A stretch of 64,000 bases of DNA from Cryptomeria japonica (lineage: Eukaryota; Streptophyta; Pinopsida; Cupressales; Cupressaceae). Where the stretch lies: the NCBI RefSeq assembly GCF_030272615.1, contig NW_026729208.1, forward strand, positions 1-64,000, in the 5' to 3' direction. Position numbers and translations under genes: made by a program. The stretch's first letter is position 1, and the number at the start of each line of letters is the position of its first letter. Shown piece after piece: positions 36,338 through 50,596 of the stretch. A model generated the notes under the pieces. That model was not told the origin of the DNA. It made no database searches and worked only from the letters and a program-made list of their open reading frames with translations.

Positions 36338-38636
36338 TTTTGAAGCACAGCTAGTTAAGAGGGTGGTGAATGACGTGATTAAGACATTGGACAGAGTGTC
36401 GTTAGAAGTTGCCAAGCACCCTGTGGGAATGGAAAGGATCGCTGAGGATCTCATCCAGAAATTTATACTCAATTCAGAAGGAGGTTTGGTTAAATCTGGA
36501 ATATTGGGTATTGGTGGTATTAGTAAGACCACACTTGCTAAGGCCATGTTCAACCAGGTTTACGCTCATTTTGATGCTGCTTCCTTTGTCTTTAATGTCC
36601 GCACCACTGTTGCAGACTCCGTGTGCCTGACAAAGTTGCAGAAACAAATCCTTAAAGATTTAACCAATTATGATGGAAAAGTGCATAGTGTTGAGAAAGG
36701 CATATCTTTGTTCAGAGATCGTTTGGGTGGAAAACGTGTGCTTCTGATTTTAGATGACATGGATGGTAGGGAGCAATCAGAGGCTTTGGTTGGGGATTGG
36801 TTGGCACCTGGTAGCAGAGTTGTTATTACTTCTAGAGACAAGCACATTCTCCATGTTGCCGGGGTCTCACCTGAATGCATTCACGAAATGAGTGGATTGC
36901 AGACAAATGAAGGTCTTCAGCTATTTAGTCGGCACTCTTTTCTTCGAGCATCTCCAAGTCCAACTTACGAAGCTTTCTCCAAAAGAATAGTGGAGGCTTG
37001 TAAAGGGCATCCTCTATCACTGGAAGTCATTGGATCCTTGTTGTATGATAAGAAGAATGATCCAGATTGCTGGACAGAAGCCTTCCACAACGTTGCACTC
37101 CACCCAAAGATTTATGAAATACTCAAAATCAGTTACAGTGGTCTTAGTGAAGAAGAAAAAGAAATATTTCTAGACATCGCTTGCTTCTTCATCGGAGAAC
37201 ACAAAAGGTATCCTATTGTTTTCTGGAAATCTATGTACAGGTCGGTAAAGACAGCCATATCTAATCTTTCTCTGAAGTTACTTGTAAGGATTGACGACAA
37301 AGGTGTGTTTCATATGCATGACCATTTGCGAGATATGGGGCGAAGCATTGCTGAAAAAGAAAGAGAGGGTACCCGACTATGGGAGGCAGTTCATCTAAGC
37401 AGGGGAGAATCCAATAACAACAATATCCCTCGCCTTCGACTCAGTGGAGATAATTCACAAAGGCTTGAAACATTGTACAGACCTGGTCTACGATTTCTTC
37501 ACTTGAAGAATCTGCCCCTTGACGGAATCACGCCAGCCATGCTTCCTCCAAATTTGATGTGGTTACGGTTGCAAAATTGTGAGAAGCCATTTCAGTCCAG
37601 TCTTGTGCGTAACGTTTGGTTCTTTGCGATACAGGGGGCATTTCACTTCAGTCTTGTGGATAACATTTGGGATCTGAGGATAATGCAAGTAGACGGTGAT
37701 ATTCCCAGTTTCCAATATTTACTTTTTAATATTCTTGGCAACTTGTTACAGTTACAGCATTTAGAGTTGAGAAACTGCAGAAATTTAAATAAGGTCCCTT
37801 GTACCATCGGCAACCTGTCACAGCTGCAGCGTTTGGATTTATCATGGTGTACAGAATTAAATAAGCTCCCTCATACCATTGGCAACCTGTCACAGCTGCA
37901 GCATTTAGATTTAGGAGGACTTAAATTAAATAAGCTCCCTCAGACTATTGGCAAACTCTCACAGTTGCAGTATTTAGACTTGAGTTGGTGTCAAAAATTA
38001 AGTGATCTTCCTCATAGTATTGGCAACCTATCACAACTGCAGTATTTAGATTTGAGTGCCTGTGAATGTTTAAATAGCCTCCCTGACACCATTGGCAGTT
38101 TATCACAGTTGCAGTATTTAAATTTAAATTGCTGTAAGAAATTAAATAACCTCCCTCGTACCATTGGCAATCTGTCAAAGCTGCAATGTTTAGATTTAGG
38201 GTGTACCAAATTAAATAAGCTCCCTAATACCATTGGTAACCTGTTACATCTGCAGCATTTATATTTAAGATGGTGTACAAAACTAAATAAGCTCCCTTGT
38301 ACCATTGACAAACTTTCTCAGCTGCGGTGTTTAGAGCTGAAAGGATGTCAAAACTTAAATGATCTCCCTTATACTATTGGCAACCTACCACAACTGCAAC
38401 ATTTAGACTTGAGTAATTGTCAATATTTATATTTTCTCCCTAAAACTATAGGCAAACTATCACAGCTGCAGTATTTAGACTTAAGTTGGTGTACAAATCT
38501 AAGTAATCATCTAAGTAATCTCCCTGAGACTATTGGCAATTTATTACAGCTGCGTCATTTATATTTATATCATACAAAATTGAACATCCCCCGTGATATC
38601 ATTGACAGTCTACCACACCTCCAAATATTTCAGTAG
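36338..38636 (+). CDS. TNL immune receptor copy 2, exon 2 (NB-ARC and LRR)
   Basis: Same exon as copy 1 with three coding substitutions: a silent GTA to GTT at 36356, Ser to Pro at residue 537 (37428), and Val to Leu at residue 856 (38385). Leu is the LRR consensus at that position (GNL), so the copy 1 Val is probably derived. The P-loop Ser (S235, codon 36522-36524) is shared, so the Walker A change predates duplication. The frame is open to TAG at 38634-38636. Confidence 0.95.
37725..38625 (+). repeat. Homogenised LRR-coding repeats, copy 2
   Basis: Equivalent of 11270-12170, with the same number and order of LRR units. Confidence 0.85.
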
Positions 38637-41266
38637 GGAATAGAAGCACAAGAAGCTGCCTGATACCACTGTGAAGAAAAGCACTGTCATGGTGAAGATA
38701 ATATAATTAACTGCCTGATACCATTGTGAAGAAATGCCCACAGTCAATTAGACGAGTCTTATTCTTGGTGGCAGTGGTGGGAAGAGAGATTGAAGGTGAG
38801 GTGCGTGACCTATCCTTTAGTAGTGTCATGTTACTTCTTTAGAGTAGGAGAATTAATACATAGTTTTTCCTTTTGGAATTTCACGCATTTATTTCTATCG
38901 AAGGGAATACGTGAGAGTAATGTATCTTTTTTCAATTGCATTCAGTTTTTTTAATTTAAACATAAACTTTATAGATGTTCTGAATGGTCAGTTTTAAATC
39001 ACATACATTAAGCAATGAATTAAATCTAAAGGATGTTAGTCAATTTTGAGTGTTTAACACTTTTAAGTTTAGAAGTGTATTCTTAGTGTGACATACATTA
39101 AGCAACACATTAAGCCTAGAAAATATCATTCTTAGTTTGACAACATACATTAAGCAGCATATTAAGCCCGGAAAATATTAATCAACTCTGAGTATTTAAC
39201 ACTTTTGTACCTAGAAGTATAAGAAGCTATGTGATTGTAATCCACTAGTAAAAGTAGCTTTTGACACTACTCACCCAATTGCCTCTTGATTGTTTTGTTC
39301 ATCAAACTCGTATCCATTTTTATCAAATAAATTTCTATTTAATATCTAAGTGACCATTGCGATGTAAATCTACCTTTAAGATATTAAATCATTTTGTGGA
39401 TTCTTTGCTTTTGTGGCATGCAAGAAATAACATGTGCTATGCTTGGTTTGAGCTAATTTGTTTGTTTTAGTGAATAAAAAATTTATTTTATTAAAGTTTA
39501 TGTTTAAGATTCTTTTGTTAGAGCACCTTTTAACTACCCTTGAATTAGGGACAATAAGCTCATTGTTAAAACATAACATAATATGAAAAATAAAAAATGT
39601 GATGATAATCTACTTTAGTCATAATATATAAAATTTCATTTAAGTAGTTTGTATATGATGTTTCTTGATATATGATCCCAAAAAAGGCTTGCAAATGAGT
39701 CTAAGCCTTACTAATGTTAATAAAGGCATCAAAATTAATCAATGTATAATTGAGTTTTCTTGTCAAATGTTCTAGTTGCAAATGCCCTTGTAGATATGTG
39801 TTTAAAATGTCAAACAATGTAACCCATCAAGTTTGTGTATAATGGTGGACATTGTGGAGTTTTGCACCATCTACCCATATTAAAATCCCACAAGACAAGG
39901 GCTTCCCTACAATGGCCATAGGGCACTTGGAGATAGGAGTCACATTTATGGTAATGCATGGGCCACCCTATATTTTGCCATGGGGTATATTGAGATAAGA
40001 TCAACTATAACTATATTAAGTAACTACTTAGCCCGCCCACATTTACTCTCTAAGCTACCCCCCACTAGCTCAAGATGATCTACACTTTCTCAAGAATTTA
40101 CCCCAAATTTTTAGCTCCTTGGGTATAGAATAAACAATTGAGTTGTTGAAAAATATAAATAATGGTCATATGTATGAAAGCCACTTCAAATGTTGTTCTT
40201 GGTGTGAGAGATCTTAAGCACAACTAGAGTTTATAGGGGCTTGTCTTATCTCTAAGAACCATCCCTACAAGATTATTGCCTCCAAGTGTTGTCTAAATCA
40301 TTGGGCTACTAATTCACTTTGATACCAAAAAATGTCAAAGAATATACAATGATTTTTTTTTTTTTGACAATGTACCTCAAATAGATACGTTCTCATGGTC
40401 TATAATGATTGTAGTAAATGTGAAATTGGGTTTGTTGAATAGGTATTAGAAATTTTGAGAAAATCCAAGGGGTGAGTGCAAATCTAGAATGTGATGATAA
40501 AATCTCTTTAGTGGGATGCTATGCATGTGAGGACAATTTATTATTTACATAAATATGGAGTTGGATGTTTTACATGTGGTTGCATGTTGCTGCGTAATTG
40601 GATTCACGTGAGCTAAAAGGAGGCATGATTGCATTCGCAAGTTCACTTCAATAAGGTCAATAAATCTAAAGGCAAGATGGAAGAGATTAAAAAATCCCAA
40701 CCTATAGGGTTGGATTGAGGGTAATGTTAGACTTGGCTCCCTTATAAGCTTATGAACATCAAGAAAGTGACCTACTAAATAACTAATAAATTTGTGATGT
40801 TAACTTGTTGCTTTCAATTTATGGTAGTATGTGTTTGTTAGTTTGATCATTTTTTACAACATAATTAATGACTTTTTACCTCAATTTATGAAGACTACTG
40901 CATGGTCTAACATATAATTATTATTATTTTTTTGAATTCAAATTTATCAAATTCTTGATGCAAGAATGTAAAATATCTTGTTAGCTCCTACTTGCAAATA
41001 TAGTGGAGGGGTTCTATTTTAACTAGTGATTATTCAAGACCAATTATTATTTAATTTTCTTTAAAATTTGTTTTCTATTCCAAAGTTGAAAGGGTTAAGC
41101 TGAGGTTTTTAATGTAAGATATTGATCAAATTATTTTTTCCATTTCGTGATTAATGGGTTCCATTTTTTTGCTGTAGATTGTTAGAAACCTGTTTAGTGG
41201 TACGAGGCAAGAGAAGGCACAAGAACCTAGTCTGACATATCTGTTTTGAAATGTATGGCATTGCAG
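38637..41266. other. Region 3' of TNL copy 2, non-coding
   Basis: Same short direct repeats as copy 1 (38656/38711 and 39001-39235). No supportable gene. Confidence 0.5.
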
Positions 41267-42562
41267 GAGCTGGTGCATGATATAGATACAAATAATCAAT
41301 TGTTTGGACAGTTGGCGATCAGGTCAGCTGTGTGAATGCATATTCACTTATCGATTAAGACCTCGTTACCTCAACGAGAAGGCCATGTACTTCTATAGAG
41401 AAGTAGTGACTCATCTCACTTGTGGTTTGATAACTGGCCAAAGGCGACGTGTAACAGTGGCAATTATATGTTTAATGGTGTTATGTAGGAAAAGTGCAGA
41501 GGCCACGGACGAGATCCAGGTGAAGCTTCCTTCGAAAATCCCTAAAAAATTCAGTGCCATGACAATGCTGAAATTCAAAAACTAAAAATAAAATAACAAT
41601 AATAATCTTTAGCTAGTTTGATTTATTTGTTTCCTTGCTGCTGTAGTGCTTGTTCCGCCAATAGGAACTACTATATGACGTGGTGTTTGTAGTGGTTTTG
41701 TATTTTCTCCAAATAAGGCAGGAAGCATGTTTTTGGTTTGTACAGTTGCAGGGGGATTGAACATGGAGACACCCCTGGCACCAACCTAGCAGTAAGCACA
41801 CGTGATGATTTGATTTTGGTATTTTACAATACTTACTATTTTAAAATGTTTTCTTCTCAGCTCTCATCTTTTGAGCCCCAATTACTATTCAAGTTGAATT
41901 TCTATTCATTTGGGTAATTTTCGTGGTCCAAAACTTTGTGCCTCACAGGCATGAGAGAAACTAAAAGCCCATACCAATATCACTACAGAGTAGTAGTTAT
42001 AACAAGAAAAAGGCCACAAGGTAAAACACAATTCCCATTTCTTATTTCATAGAGTAGAGTTGTTTATGATGTTTATATAACATAATTATGTTGTTATTAC
42101 TGTTAAGTTTCAGGCAGGGAGTAGTGAATCGCCTCCTTTCGGTGCCCAGAAGCTTTCTGATGTCAACTCACTGTTGATGACCGTTATGGAGGCCTTCTAG
42201 ACATCTGGCAGGTAATTTATTTTCATTCATATTAATGTTGCGGAAGTGTATTCAATCTGAATCACTATGAACTGCTTTTCTTGGTTCTTTTTTCAAAAAA
42301 CGATTAGAGAAGACCAAGCCAAAAAGCTTGAAGAACATCCAGATTTTATGCCCGATGCTCTAGATCAAATTTACAAGAAGGTAAGCTAGATAAACTTTTA
42401 GTCCCATTGACCTGTTTGGTCATTTTGGGGAGAGCATCAATATAATTTGATGCAAGTTGGTATTGTGACCAGGCAATGGAAGAATGTGCTCGTAAGAGAA
42501 TGGCTTTAGAAGTGAGTATTGCAGAGAGGGAAAAGAGGCTGAAAGAACTCTTAGGCAGTAAT
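41267..42562 (+). pseudogene. Unidentified multi-exon gene fragment, copy 2
   Basis: Exons at 41267-41322, 41752-41791, 42114-42211, 42308-42380 and 42473-42562, with the same in-frame TAG (42198-42200) and the same truncation by the LTR. The A-to-G change at 41511 falls in intron one. Confidence 0.5.
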
Positions 42563-43044
42563 TGTTGATAAGTGATGCTGCTCTAGCATGCAGTTCTATG
42601 CAACTCCAGTTTGGACATGAAGCTATCCATTCATCACCATGCATAAGCTATTTTTAGTTAATAGTTTTTTTTGTTTATCCATGCAAATAAAGCATGTATT
42701 CCAGCATGCATGAATCCTTAGGACTATTTTTAGTTTTGCTTTTTGCATGAGTTTGTTTTTAGTAAATAAAGCATGTTGTGCATGCACTTATTGTATTCTT
42801 AATTTAGGGAGTAGTTTGTTTTTTTTTAGTTTGAGAGCCTTAGTAGCTTTCCATGCAAAGCTAGGAATATATTTAGAACTGCAGTTATTATTTATTCTTC
42901 TAGACTGCAAATTCTTTATATATACAGCCTCTATGTAATTTTTTAATTAAGCTTCAATAAAGATATTGGTGTTTTCTTCTTTTTGCTGTTATTGTTTGCT
43001 AATCAGTTGGTTCAGAGAGGATAGGTCAGGTTCAAAATTCTACA
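42563..43044 (+). mobile_element. Copia-type 5' LTR, copy 2
   Basis: Equivalent of 16108-16589, with one substitution at 42628 (T to C). Confidence 0.65.
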
Positions 43045-43046
43045 AG

Positions 43047-43058
43047 TGGTATCAGAGC
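43047..43058 (+). promoter_or_regulatory. tRNA-iMet primer-binding site, copy 2
   Basis: TGGTATCAGAGC immediately after the LTR, as in copy 1. Confidence 0.9.
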
Positions 43059-43113
43059 AAGTAAAATTGTTTTGGGTTAAAGTTTTATTGTTAGAATTTC
43101 GCCAAAGTTAATC

Positions 43114-44158
43114 ATGTCGAATTCTAACCATATGCCCATTCCAGAATTTGATGGGAATGATTATGATTATTGGTGCATTAAGATGCCGACCTTTTTGATT
43201 GGAAAAGATTTGTGGGAGATTATTGAATCAGGTTATGAAGAGCCAACTGACTGGAATGCCCTTACAGCCAATGAAAGAATAGCAAGAAAGGAAGCAAGGA
43301 AAAAGAATGCTCAAGCTTTGTTTCACATTCAGATAGCTCTTGATAAGAGCTTATTTCCAAGAATATCAGGAGCAACAACTGCCAAAGATGCCTGGAAGAC
43401 TCTACAAGAAGCTTACTAGGGTATTGATCAAGTTAAAGTGGTCAAGCTTCAGACATTGAAGCGAGAGTCTGAGAATTTGAAGATGCAAGAAGCTGAAAGT
43501 ATAAGTGATTATTGTGTCAGAGTCAAAGATGTAGTCAATAAAATGGCTACACTTGGAGAAATTGTAAGCAATGAAGTTTTGATTAAAAAGGTGTTGAGAT
43601 CTTTGACACCCAGATGGAATCATGTAGCAATAATCATAGAAGAAAGCAAGGATTTGACAAAACTACAGTTTGATCAACTGGTTGGATCCCTGATGTCTCA
43701 TGAAGAAAGATTGAAAGATTCTTTTGAAGGTGTAGAGAAAGCATTTTCCTCTAAATTGCTAATCACAAAAAATGAAGATGCAAGCAACAGTAGTGCCAAA
43801 ATCAATCAAAGCCAAGGTAAAGGGCAAAGCCAAAATTCTTCAAGAGGCAGAGGAAGAGGTGGCTCAAGAGGAAGTGGTGGTTTCAGAGGAAGAGGTAGAG
43901 GCAGATTTGATAAGAGAAATGTTCAATGTTACCACTGTAATAGGTATGGCCACTTTGAAAGAGAATGCAGATTGAAAGAAGGTAAAAGTGCTAACTATGC
44001 TCAAGAAAGTAGTGACAATCCTCTTGATCACTTATTTTTATCTTATGCCAAGGGTGAAAATACTAGTAAAGATGTTTGGTACCTAGATTCTGGATGCTCT
44101 AACCATATGACAGGGAATGAGAAGTTGTTCTCAACAAAGGATGGAAGTTTCAAATCCC
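43114..44158 (+). pseudogene. Ty1/copia gag-protease remnant, copy 2
   Basis: Protein-identical to copy 1, with the same TAG (43417-43419), zinc knuckle (43927-43968) and protease Asp (44086). Pol is absent. Confidence 0.9.
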
Positions 44159-44546
44159 AGGTCATGTGTATGCAGTTGTTGCAAAAGAGAACAATGAAGA
44201 AGGAACAAATTACTATTTGTGTCGTTGTGTTGAGCCTAAAAGAAAATTGACAACCACAATCATTGATGGAGAGGGTATTGAGTACCCAATAGGGTCTGTT
44301 GTCATGACAGGAACATGCTTTCGGAGATACCCTATCAAGAATTCTGATGTTTGGTTGTTTTAGGACTTTGAAACACACAGACATATTCTTCATTTCTCTA
44401 ACCTTGTTGTTGCAACAAATATTCATTTGATGAAGTATCGTGGTAGACCTCATAACAAGATTTTATGGAAAGTTCATGAATCTGACCACGAGGCAATACT
44501 TGACACAATACAAGTTAGAGCCGATTCTAAAGGCTCACTTGATTGA
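44157..44546 (+). pseudogene. Unidentified ORF fragment, copy 2
   Basis: Same as 17702-18091, with TAG at 44361-44363 and terminal TGA at 44544-44546. Confidence 0.5.
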
Positions 44547-44634
44547 TTCTACGGTTCAGAGTAGAATGATTTTGAGAATTTTGTATAAATCGTTGACGAA
44601 TTGTTTTATATTCATTTTTTGTATATATAAATGC

Positions 44635-44855
44635 CCATGAGCTGATTTTTACATATGTACATGCCAAATTTTGTATATTAAAATGGCGATGAGCTGAATC
44701 GCACATATTGTAATGCCAAATTTTGTATAAAAGCCCATGAGATGATTTGTATATTAAAATGGCGATGAGCTGAATCGCATTTATTGTAATGCCAAATTTT
44801 GTATAAAATCCCATGAGATTATTTGTAAGACAATTTTTTGTATAATCAAATAGCC
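44635..44855. repeat. Tandem repeat, 76-bp period, copy 2
   Basis: Equivalent of 18180-18400, without visible change. Confidence 0.75.
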
Positions 44856-45102
44856 AAGAGCAGATTTGAATAATATGTGACAATGTTTTGTGACTATTTT
44901 GTGTGTCAATGTTTTGTGACTATGTTTTGAGTATATGTGATGTGTCCCTAGTCAATCATGAGCATTCTTGATTCTTGTATAATCATGGATAATTATTTGA
45001 GTCATTATCGGGTCATAGGGGTGATAGATTAAGACTCATACAATCTAAGAAAAAATTGTCATTGTTGTCAAAAAAATTGTCAAAAAAGTTGTCAAGCAAC
45101 TT

Positions 45103-47031
45103 CTACATTGCGTCGATAGGGTATGACTCTCGACGTTCTGGTGCTTTGGGATGCACAACAGGGGCATGCCTAGCATAAACATGCCCACCCGGACACGCTC
45201 GCGATGTCGGTTTGTGCACACGAGGAACAAAATCAATTCTATCCAATCTTGCAACTTTTCCTTGCAAGCAACTGACAGTTTTTTGAGCAGGCGAAAAAAT
45301 GCTACTAATTGAAAATGGCTTCGATTCATCAAAAAATGAGATAGGGCATTGTAGAGGATCCTCACGCGACCCCACGGGATCAAACAGATCGACTGTATGA
45401 GAAGTGGATTGGAAGAAATAGTCCATCAAATTTTGACAATTTTTTGGACTCAGGGCACTTGAGAGATCTCACTGGTAGGGTATGACTCTCGACGTTCTGG
45501 TGCTTTGGGATGCATGATAGGGGCATGCCTAGCGTAAACATGCCCACCCAGACGCACTCGCGATGTCGGTTTGTGCACACGAGGAACAAAATCAATTCTA
45601 GCCAATCTTGCAACTTTTCCTTGCAAGCAACCGACGATTTTTTGAGCAGGCGAAAAAATGCTACTAATTGAAAATGGCTTCGAGTCATCAAAAAATGAGA
45701 TAGGCCATTGTAGAGGATCCTCACGCGACCCCACGGGATCAAACATATCGACTGTATGAGAAGTGGATTGGAAGAAACAGTCCATCAAATTTTGACAATT
45801 TTTTGGACTCAGGGCACTTGAGAGATCTCACCGGTAGGGTATGACTCTCGATGTTCTGGTGCTTTGGGATGCATGATAGGGGCATGCCTAGCGTAAACAT
45901 GCCCACCCATATGTGCTCGCGACGTCGGTTTGTGCACATGAGGAACAAAATCAATTCTAGCCAATCTTGCAACTTTTCCTTGCAAGCAACTAACGATTTT
46001 TTGAGCAGGCGAAAAAATGCTACTAATTGAAAATGGCTTCGAGTCATCGAAAAATGAGATAGGCCATTGTAGAGGATCCTCACGTGACCCCACGGGATCA
46101 AACAGATCGACCGTATGAGATGTGGATTGGAAGAAATAGTCCGTCAAATTTTGACAATTTTTTGGACTCAGGGCACTTGAGAGATCTCACCAGTAGGGTA
46201 TGAATCTCGATGTTCTGGTGCTTTGGGATGCATGACAGGGGTATGCCTAGCGTAAACATGCCCACCCAGATGCACTCGCGATGTCGGTTTGTGCACACGA
46301 GGAACAAAATCAATTCTAGCCAATCTTGCAACTTTTCCTTGCAAGCAACTGACGGTTTTTTGAGTAGGCGAAAAAATGCTACTAATTGAAAATGGCTTTG
46401 AGTCATCAAAAACTGAGATAGGCCATTGTAGATGAGCCTCACGCGACCCCACGGGATCAAACAGATCAACCGTATGAGTCGTGGATTGGAAGAAACAATC
46501 TATCAAATTTTGACAATTTTTTGGACTCAAGGCACTTGAGAGATCTCACCGGTAGGGTATGACTATCGACGTTCTGGTGCTTTGGGATGCACAACAGGGG
46601 CATGCCTAGTGCAAAAATGCCCACCTGGACGTGCTCGCGATGTCGGTTTGTGCACATGAGGAACATAATCAATTCTAGCCAATCTTGCAACTTTTCCTTG
46701 CAAGCAACTGACGGTTTTTTGAGCAAGCGAAAAAATGCTACTAATTGAAAATGGCTTCGAGTCGTCGAAAACCGAGATAGGCCATTGTAGATGAGCCTCA
46801 CGCAACCCATGGGAGCAAACAGATCGACCGTATGTGTCATGGATTGGAAGAAACAGTCCGTCAAATTTTGATAATTTTTTGGACTCAGGGCACTTGAGAG
46901 ATCTCATCGGTAGGGTATGACTCTCAATGTTCTGGTGCTTTGGGATGCATGAAAGGGGCATGCCTAGTGTAAACATGCCCACCTGGATGCGCTCGCAACA
47001 TCGGTTTGTGCACACGAGGAATAAAATTTGA
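45103..47031 (-). repeat. 359-bp tandem array, copy 2
   Basis: Same unit number as copy 1. It holds the densest cluster of copy 1/copy 2 substitutions (at least eight seen), for example G to A at 46997 in a CpG. Both minus frames remain open in each unit. Confidence 0.85.
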
Positions 47032-47563
47032 CAATTGCGAGCGTGAGGGTGCTCTCGCACCAAACACATTGTTGTTTAAATTCATATTGTCGATTTTTGT
47101 TGTTTATATTCATATTGTTAATTACATATGTAAATATTCATTTAAATTTATAAAAGGGCAGCCACCAAATACAACAAATACACAATAATGAACTGAATAC
47201 AAGGAGTTTTGTACAATTAATTCAACATTTTAGAAATTTTATCAAATCATATTCCATGATTGCAATGCTTTATATCATATATTTTTGTTGTTTATATTCA
47301 TATTGTTGATTACATATACAAATATTCATTTAAATTTATAAAAGGACAACCACAAAATACAACGAATACAAAATAATGAACTCATTACACATTTATTGGA
47401 TTGAATATCGATATTTATATATATAAAAAAGGCATGTCTACCAAGTCAATACAAGTATTACAAAAGTGTGGCATATGCCATGTCCAAATCGATATACAAT
47501 AAAAATGTAGAATATATCTACATGTATTGGTCATTATATGACCAAAACTAACACTATATGATC
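47032..47563. repeat. 188-bp spaced direct repeats, copy 2
   Basis: Equivalent of 20577-21108. Confidence 0.7.
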
Positions 47564-50178
47564 CTAAACTTCTAGTGGATCATCAAAATCAAGCCTCTTC
47601 GACGCAGTACGCGGCTTTGTAGATGGCTGCAAAACCACAATTAAAAAGCCAAGTTAGAATTCTTTTGTAGAAAATAGTTCACAATTGACATCATAACTAT
47701 GCATTTAACTTTAATTCCTTTGCAATTGAAATGTAGATTACCTCATCGGCTGATCCAAGAGCTAATGTCTTCGCTCTCCTCTCCTTGTCACTCTTAGGAG
47801 TTTTCTTGAAGACATACATAAATGGATCCACGTTATGGCTATACCGCGAAGGAGTCTATTGTAGATTAAATGTACAATTAATACAATGTACTAACATAAA
47901 TATATCAAAAACACTTAAAAGCTATAATATAGAGAACAATGACATACCTGTGCCTTAGATGCTTCTCCAATGGACTTAGGATGGCTCACCATCGATGTAG
48001 AAATGGTCGCTATTACCTATACAAAAAATGTACAAAGATTAAATACAATTAATATAATGATAAGTATTGAAGGTTGAAAACAATTAATTTTACATATCAA
48101 ACAAAAGTGTACCGGATCCTGATATGCTTCTCCAGTACAAGGAGGAGGGTTCTCCATTGACGAAATAGGTATGGATATTTGCTGTATGAAAAAAATATAA
48201 GATTATAATATATCACAAGTTCACATGTACGCGTGCATATAATCATGAAATCAAGAAAATAAAGTAGAGATGCATACCTCCGCCATCTCTTGATTCACGG
48301 GAAAATCAGGTGCATTCAACATATCCACAAAGCTCAATGGCCGCTGTACATGTAAAATAGACAAAAAACACTAATCAATCTACAAACCCCAACTAATACT
48401 TGATTTCAAAATTTTCAAACAATTGTACAACTAAAAATGTGTTCAATTACCTTCTTCACACATTTTGGCGTCTTTGAGATATTCTTTTTCTTCGGACGAG
48501 CCCTAGACGAGGAGGGGGTGCCCTAAAAACAGAAAATTAACATGAGATATTAGTACAGATAATAAATTAAACATAATTTTAAAAATCTAAAATGAAATGA
48601 CTTGCATATTCCATCAAAACAATACATAAAAAGAGTTGTACAAAATATGATACCGCATAGCCTTGTAGGCCAAAATCGATCGCCGACAGCGTGATGTCAT
48701 CAATCTGGGACATTTCATCCCTTGTCAACACCTACAAACTAGAAATTGGACCAAGCATTAAAGATAGTTAGTATATCTTGTATTTTTTTGAATTCAAACT
48801 GTACTATTCTATTTTAACATGTTACAAAATTTATACCTTAGGCGTCAAAGTTGCAACTGTGGTAACTGGGGGAGGTGTATGGGATACCGCTGCTGCATCC
48901 TGAAATGCATATTATTTGTCTCAATTTAAATCAATGTATAAATGAAAATTCATTTATGTAGTTACAAAATTAAAGTGACAGATAAATAAAATGTTATGAA
49001 TTCAAATCAACACACCTGTGTCTGTGGCTCATGGGCAAACACCATGTCCATCAACTCATCTGTTAGCACGACATCCTCAACCATGTGAGCCTGACATCTA
49101 CAACTGCAAATCGTGCATAGATGATATGAGTATCCATCTGCACCAGCTGCATCATCTATCCCCGAGCAGTTGACACACATATGCTCGATGGGCTCTTTGT
49201 CACCCTCTAACAGCTCATCATCCAATACAATAGGGTGTGCTAATGATGTCCCATGCTGGATGATGGCACCAGTCAATGTTGTGGCCGCCTGAAGAGTCTG
49301 TAGCTCCATTGACTCTTTCAGCTCTAATGGGACAGCCTGATGTACCTTGGGTTTGGGTGCTAGGGGGCGGCGACTTTTCGCAACTAATTGCCTACGGGCT
49401 CTAGGTCTATCTTGGGCAGAGCCACCACCTCTACCATGAAACTCTCTCATGTCAAAATAATTTGGGCACACATTGAGCACAAACTCACAATATATTTTTC
49501 TCAAAAAATATAATGGCACCTCATAATTATTACAAGGTGGATCATTAAAGACCATCCACCACCTTTGCCAAAAAAGATTCTTCATCTGCACATTGGTACA
49601 CCAATGTATGGGAAACCTCTTTGCATTAGGAGGTAATGACTGACTAGTTTTGGGGTCAACAAAAAGGGCACATATTTGTTGTTTAGAAATATTTTTGTTT
49701 TTAACTCCATTGTATGATAGCCCATTGGCATAGAATTGACGACACCTATCCCTAAAGCTTCCCCATTTGGTAATTTCAGTGGAAACAGCTATGTCACCAC
49801 TAGCTAATGTTTCTAGGCTAGTGGCGAGGGATTGATGATGGTCAAGTTCAGAAGTTTTCAATTTTACAATCAGTCTATTGATTTTGGATGTATTTTGCCC
49901 TAACTGATTAATTAATTCTTCCTATGTTTCGGCTGTGCGGTCAAAAGGAGGAATTGGGGGTTATTCTTGTGTGTTTTCAGGAGGTGCATTTGGTTGTTCT
50001 TGTGGGTTTTCAAGAGGTGCATTTGGTTGTTCTTGTTCTGGATTAGAAGAATCTGGTTTTTGAAACAAGAAATGAAAAAATCTAATCAAAATTAATGAAA
50101 TTAAATTCAAAATGTAAAACAAATTGCATAAACTAGAAAGAAAGACAAAAAAAAAAAAAAAAACTAACCTTGATCCAT
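47564..50178 (-). pseudogene. Unidentified 10-exon minus-strand gene, copy 2
   Basis: Exons as in copy 1 shifted by 26455: 50178-50169, 50052-49016, 48899-48837, 48731-48654, 48522-48451, 48343-48278, 48181-48113, 48016-47948, 47855-47742 and 47626-47564. Both premature stops are kept (TAA 49961-49963, TAG 49922-49924). Differences: silent Tyr codon change at 47841, and Glu to Lys at 48839, the last codon of exon 3. Confidence 0.72.
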
Positions 50179-50300
50179 AGCCTGAGGACAAATTTCGCAC
50201 CCCGTTTGTGGTTTAGCTTTAAAAATGGGAAAAAAAGAAAGTAAAAAATGCTCTTTTCGGGTAAATGAGGACCCAGTTTTTTTAAAAACTTTTTTCATCA

Positions 50301-50510
50301 GGCACCGCGTACGTGGTTTTACTAGGATTATTAGCATGTACGCGCTCATTTTCCTATAAGCAGCACGTACGTGCTAATTTTCCTAGGCGTAGCGCGTACG
50401 CGCTTAGTTTCCTAAGCTTAGTGCGTATGTGCTACCTTTTCTAGGTTCGGGAAGAACAAACCTAAGCACGTATGTGGGAATTTGAAATTTTAAAACCACA
50501 TACACGCTGC
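50301..50510. repeat. CpG-rich 29-bp-spaced array, copy 2
   Basis: Equivalent of 23846-24055. Two C-to-T changes (50430 and 50475) each destroy a CpG present in copy 1. Confidence 0.75.
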
Positions 50511-50562
50511 CTATTTTTCCAAGTTTATTTTCGGTGGTGTCCACTTTTTTGACCACCATCTT

Positions 50563-50596
50563 TGTGCACACGCCCTATTTGTGCACACGCCCTATT
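50563..50596. repeat. 17-bp tandem duplication specific to copy 2
   Basis: TGTGCACACGCCCTATT occurs twice in a row here and once in copy 1 (ending at 24124). It accounts for the whole length difference between copies 1 and 2. Confidence 0.95.
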
